This document shows, piece after piece, positions 13,775 to 15,954 of a stretch of 15,954 bases of DNA. Under the pieces are notes generated by a model. That model was given only the letters and a program-made list of their open reading frames with translations. It searched no databases and was not told where the DNA came from. Every line of letters begins with the position of its first letter. Positions within the stretch are counted from its first letter, which is position 1. Origin of the DNA: Chloroflexota bacterium (GTDB lineage Bacteria > Chloroflexota > Dehalococcoidia > Bin125); the NCBI GenBank assembly GCA_026707335.1, contig JAPOXB010000048.1:22188-38141 (forward strand). Direction: 5' to 3'. The position numbers were made by a program, and so were the translations under genes.

Positions 13775-14602
13775 ATGGACCTGAACACCTACCTGCCGCC
13801 GCGCGTGGCCGTGATCGAGCTGAGCGGCGTGATCGGCGTCAAGCTGCACGCCCGCGAGTTCACCCACCTGCTGCGCGCCGTGCGCGAGAACGCGCGCTAC
13901 AAGGCCGTCGTGCTCGACATCGACTCCCCCGGCGGCAGCCCCTACGCGTCGGAGGACATCTACCTGGCGGCGCGGGCGCTGGCGCGGCGCAAGCCGCTGG
14001 TCGCGGCCGTGCGCGGCGTGGGCGCGTCGGGCAGCTACATGGTCGCCTGCGCGGGCGAGCGCATCTTCGCGCTGCCCAGCGCCGTGGTCGGGTCGATCGG
14101 GGTGATCTCGCTGCGCCCCATGGTCGAGGATCTGCTGGCCAAGCTGGGCGTCGAGATGCGGGTCGCGAAGACGGGCGACTACAAGGACATGGGCTCGATC
14201 TTCCGCGCCGCGACGGCGGAGGAGCAGGCCCGCGAGCAGCAGTTCCTCGACGAGATCTACACCCGCTTCGTCGAGATCGTGCGGGAGGGCCGCCCCCAGC
14301 TCAGCGCCGAGCAGATCGACGCCATCGCCACCGGGGAGGTTTTCCTCGGCGCGAAGGCCCGCGAGGTGGGCCTGATCGACGAGGTGGGCAGCCTGGACGA
14401 CGCGGTGGAGTGGGTGGCGGCGCGGGCCGGCATCGATCCCAAGACGGCGGTGCTGCGGCCCAAGCGCGGCCTGGCGCAACTGGTCCTCGGCCGCGCGGCG
14501 GCGGCCATGCTCGACAGCGCGGCGCTCGCCGTCGCCGACCGGGTCGCCGTCGAGTTGGCCGAGCGGCTGCATCGCGCCGCCGTCGGCCCGCCGCGGTCCT
14601 GA
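13775..14602 (+). CDS. sppA: Signal peptide peptidase SppA-type serine protease (S49)
   Basis: A 275-residue single-domain S49 protease. The Ser/Lys dyad is visible: nucleophile S85 in GVGASGSYMVAC and general base K137 in AKTGDYKDMGS. Other family blocks are VLDIDSPGGSPYASEDIY (47-64) and VVGSIGVIS (104-112). The family degrades remnant signal peptides at the membrane, usually as a ring of subunits. Here no N-terminal transmembrane segment or signal peptide is present (MDLNTYLPPR...), so it may be peripheral or cytoplasmic. ATG 13775 has AAGGAGG six bases upstream; the frame is open to 13697 but that part has no homology. It is divergent from the Rieske gene across 182 bases. Confidence 0.92.
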   Translation: MDLNTYLPPRVAVIELSGVIGVKLHAREFTHLLRAVRENARYKAVVLDIDSPGGSPYASEDIYLAARALARRKPLVAAVRGVGASGSYMVACAGERIFALPSAVVGSIGVISLRPMVEDLLAKLGVEMRVAKTGDYKDMGSIFRAATAEEQAREQQFLDEIYTRFVEIVREGRPQLSAEQIDAIATGEVFLGAKAREVGLIDEVGSLDDAVEWVAARAGIDPKTAVLRPKRGLAQLVLGRAAAAMLDSAALAVADRVAVELAERLHRAAVGPPRS

Positions 14603-14608
14603 CCGCCC

Positions 14609-15175
14609 TCAGCGCAGCATCTGCGGCCCGTTGACGATCTCGTCGGCGTGCCCGTCGAGGTGGGCCGCGTGCGCCTCGACGCCGGCCAGCAGGTTGGGCG
14701 CGAGGCCGTACGGCAGCAGCAGCTGCCCCGCCTCGATCGCGGCCCAGAGGCGCAGCGATTCGGTCAGGTTTTCCTCCAGCTCCCCTGCCAGCCGGGCGAT
14801 GGACCAATCGCGCCGCGCGGCGACGGCGCGCCGGTTCCAGGCGTCGGTGTCGATCGCGGCGTCGCGCGGGTCCGGCCGCCACTCCGTCAGCGGCGCGCCC
14901 GCCAGCGCCGCGGCAAGCGGCCGGTGGTGTTGCTCCCCATGCGACGCCACGTGGGCCAGCGCGTCGCGGCGGGACCAGCCGTCGATCGCGCTGGGCGCCT
15001 CCCAGGCCTCGGCGGGCAGGCGCCGCGTCATCGCGAGCACGCGCCGGTGCGCGGCCAGCAGCCGGGTCAACGGCACCCAGATCGCCGGCGCGTAGTCGCC
15101 CGCCGCGACGGGCGGGTCGTGCCAGAGCAGGTGGACGGAGTCGCCGCGCGCGGGCTCCGGCGAGCGATCGGGCAC
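14609..15175 (-). CDS. DinB-like / mycothiol-dependent-maleylpyruvate-isomerase-like four-helix protein
   Basis: A 188-residue mostly helical protein. The segment LRRLPAEAWEAPSAIDGWSRRDALAHVASHGEQHHRPL, shortened here to its key parts WEAPSAIDGWSRRDALAHV and EQHHRPL, resembles DinB/DUF664 proteins, and the C-terminal HAAHLDGHADEI provides further histidines for the usual metal site. Family roles include thiol-dependent transferases, but the activity is not predictable. Start GTG 15175 shares its first base with the stop of the upstream flavin reductase (TAGTG), indicating coupled translation. It converges on the sppA gene with only six bases between the stops and no terminator hairpin seen. 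Confidence 0.75.
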   Translation of the reverse strand: MPDRSPEPARGDSVHLLWHDPPVAAGDYAPAIWVPLTRLLAAHRRVLAMTRRLPAEAWEAPSAIDGWSRRDALAHVASHGEQHHRPLAAALAGAPLTEWRPDPRDAAIDTDAWNRRAVAARRDWSIARLAGELEENLTESLRLWAAIEAGQLLLPYGLAPNLLAGVEAHAAHLDGHADEIVNGPQMLR

Positions 15176-15678
15176 TAGGCGTCGCCCCCGGCGGGCGCCA
15201 GCGTCCGGTAGGCGCCCTCGAAGAAGAGGATGGGCGGGTCGTCGCCGGTGTGCTCGAAGGCCGCGACCTCGCCCACGACGATGCGGTGGTCGCCACCGTC
15301 GAGCAGCGCGTGCAGGCGGCAGTCGAAGACCGTGGTCGCGCCGGCGATGCGGGCCGTGCCGGTCGCGCCGGGCTGATGCGGCACGTCGTCGAACTGATGC
15401 GGCGGCGGCGGCCGGCTGCTGCTCGCGAAGAAGCCCGAGAGCGACTCCTGGGCGGCGCTGAGGATGTTGACCGTGAAGGCGCCCGTCTCTTCGAGCATGG
15501 GCAGGATGCCGGCCCCGTTGGCGACGCAGACCAGCACCAGCGGCGGGTCGAGCGAGAGCGACGTGAAGGACTGGCAGGTCATGCCGTACTCCATGCCCGG
15601 CGCGCCCGAAGTGACGACGCTGACGCCCGTGGGGAAGCGGCCGAGCGCGTTGCGCAGGGCGCGGCTGTCGATCTCCAT
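15175..15678 (-). CDS. Flavin reductase-like domain protein
   Basis: A 167-residue protein of the NtaB/HpaC-type flavin reductase family, which reduces FMN or FAD with NAD(P)H, often supplying a monooxygenase. Family motifs are FPTGVSVVTS (residues 12-21), YGMTCQSFTSLSLDPPLVLVCV, and the late GDHRIVVGEV. ATG 15678 is chosen because AGGAGG is six to eight bases upstream; an in-frame ATG 24 bases further upstream lacks homology. The region SSSRPPPPHQFDDV is a short Pro-rich loop. No monooxygenase is present nearby, so the partner is either elsewhere or this is a flavoprotein with its own function. It is coupled to the DinB-like gene. Confidence 0.92.
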   Translation of the reverse strand: MEIDSRALRNALGRFPTGVSVVTSGAPGMEYGMTCQSFTSLSLDPPLVLVCVANGAGILPMLEETGAFTVNILSAAQESLSGFFASSSRPPPPHQFDDVPHQPGATGTARIAGATTVFDCRLHALLDGGDHRIVVGEVAAFEHTGDDPPILFFEGAYRTLAPAGGDA

Positions 15679-15755
15679 GCCGGTCCTCCTGGCGCGCAGC
15701 ATACAGCCGGGGCGGCGTCTCGCTCGACGGCGGCGGCCGTGACCTCATCCCCGAA

Positions 15756-15788
15756 CCCCCTCTCCATTGCAGAGCAATGGAGAGGGGG
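15756..15788. repeat. 33-bp perfect palindromic repeat, copy C
   Basis: Third identical copy, here with the flank reversed: the sequence to its left (GACCTCATCCCCGAA) resembles the reverse complement of the right flank of copies A and B. It lies between divergent genes, which argues against a pure terminator role. A second-family repeat follows directly. Confidence 0.95.
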
Positions 15789-15797
15789 GACTCCGAT

Positions 15798-15830
15798 CCC
15801 CTCTGCCTGGGGAGAGGGTTAGGGTGAGGG
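15798..15830. repeat. Second-family repeat, half copy
   Basis: CCCTCTGCCTGGGGAGAGGG followed by TTAGGGTGAGGG matches the right half of the element at 6210-6241 with two differences. It adjoins palindrome copy C, making a composite repeat cluster. Confidence 0.85.
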
Positions 15831-15912
15831 GGATCCAGCGCCCGCAGTCAGGTTCGCCCGCTCCATCGCCAAGGCGGCGGGCTGGGACGACTAGACGATT
15901 CGAGGTGCGACG

Positions 15913-15954
15913 ATGGTGAGATACCCGGCGTTGGTCGATGGGGAAGCGGGCGCC
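15913..15954 (+). CDS. Start of a probable HicB-family antitoxin, cut by the window edge
   Basis: ATG 15913, preceded by GAGGTG at 15902-15907, opens MVRYPALVDGEAGA before the window ends. This short stretch resembles the N-terminus of HicB antitoxins (M.YP.VI..DGE.GY), whose partially degraded RNase-H fold neutralises the HicA mRNA interferase. Only 14 residues are visible, so the identification is tentative. The 82 bases between the composite repeat and this start have no room for a hicA gene, so a partner would have to be downstream. Confidence 0.4.
   Translation, partial: MVRYPALVDGEAGA

Noticed and set aside
13131..15830. Palindromic repeats considered as a CRISPR array
   Set aside because: Copies are kilobases apart with genes between, not regularly spaced with short spacers, and no cas genes are present.

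Overview
The window is very GC-rich chromosomal DNA (roughly 70-75% G+C by eye) with densely packed genes, many GTG starts and short intergenic gaps. Several features point to Chloroflexota: an LL-diaminopimelate aminotransferase (DapL) beside dapF; a pterin synthase whose catalytic cysteine is replaced by glutamate, a folB bypass described in Chloroflexi among other phyla; a DUF192 protein fused to a membrane-anchored 'GWN...YWI' module; and TAnnnT boxes placed to give leaderless mRNAs. This assignment is an inference from gene content, not from a marker gene.

Layout. (1) 1-4756, plus strand: end of tpiA, miaA, dapF, an unrecognised GNAT-like protein and dapL, with stop/start overlaps at miaA-dapF and dapF-GNAT. 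DapL makes LL-DAP and DapF epimerises it to meso-DAP, so this block links central glycolysis, tRNA modification and lysine/DAP synthesis. (2) 4772-6241: hflX, bordered by two different palindromic intergenic repeats. (3) 6175-8323, minus strand: a tightly spaced set of PTPS-III-like pterin synthase, WrbA/flavodoxin-like protein and alpha/beta hydrolase. The hydrolase and hflX end on the same CTAG, inside a repeat. (4) 8324-9367: a divergent control region with a 22-bp (CG)n palindrome, then arsM (arsenite methyltransferase). (5) 9394-12289, plus strand: membrane-anchored DUF192 protein, then a crotonase plus acyl-CoA dehydrogenase pair. (6) 12290-13071: a sigma70-like promoter, a short leader ending in a very strong intrinsic terminator, and a NYN-domain nuclease-like gene. 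(7) 13131-13205: a palindrome copy and a 15-bp tandem repeat. (8) 13215-15678: Rieske ferredoxin-like protein (minus) divergent from an SppA-type S49 peptidase (plus), then a flavin reductase coupled to a DinB-like protein (minus). (9) 15756-15954: a composite repeat, then the first 14 codons of a probable HicB-type antitoxin.

Most of the window is ordinary housekeeping and accessory metabolism. The points most worth a second look are the promoter-leader-terminator arrangement in front of the NYN gene, the three identical 33-bp palindromes (one of which supplies a misleading ATG for hflX), the repeat-encoded protein tails with shared stop codons, the glutamate-type PTPS and the uncharacterised GNAT-like protein between dapF and dapL. 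I found no CRISPR array, rRNA, tRNA, transposase or obvious new multi-gene defence system.
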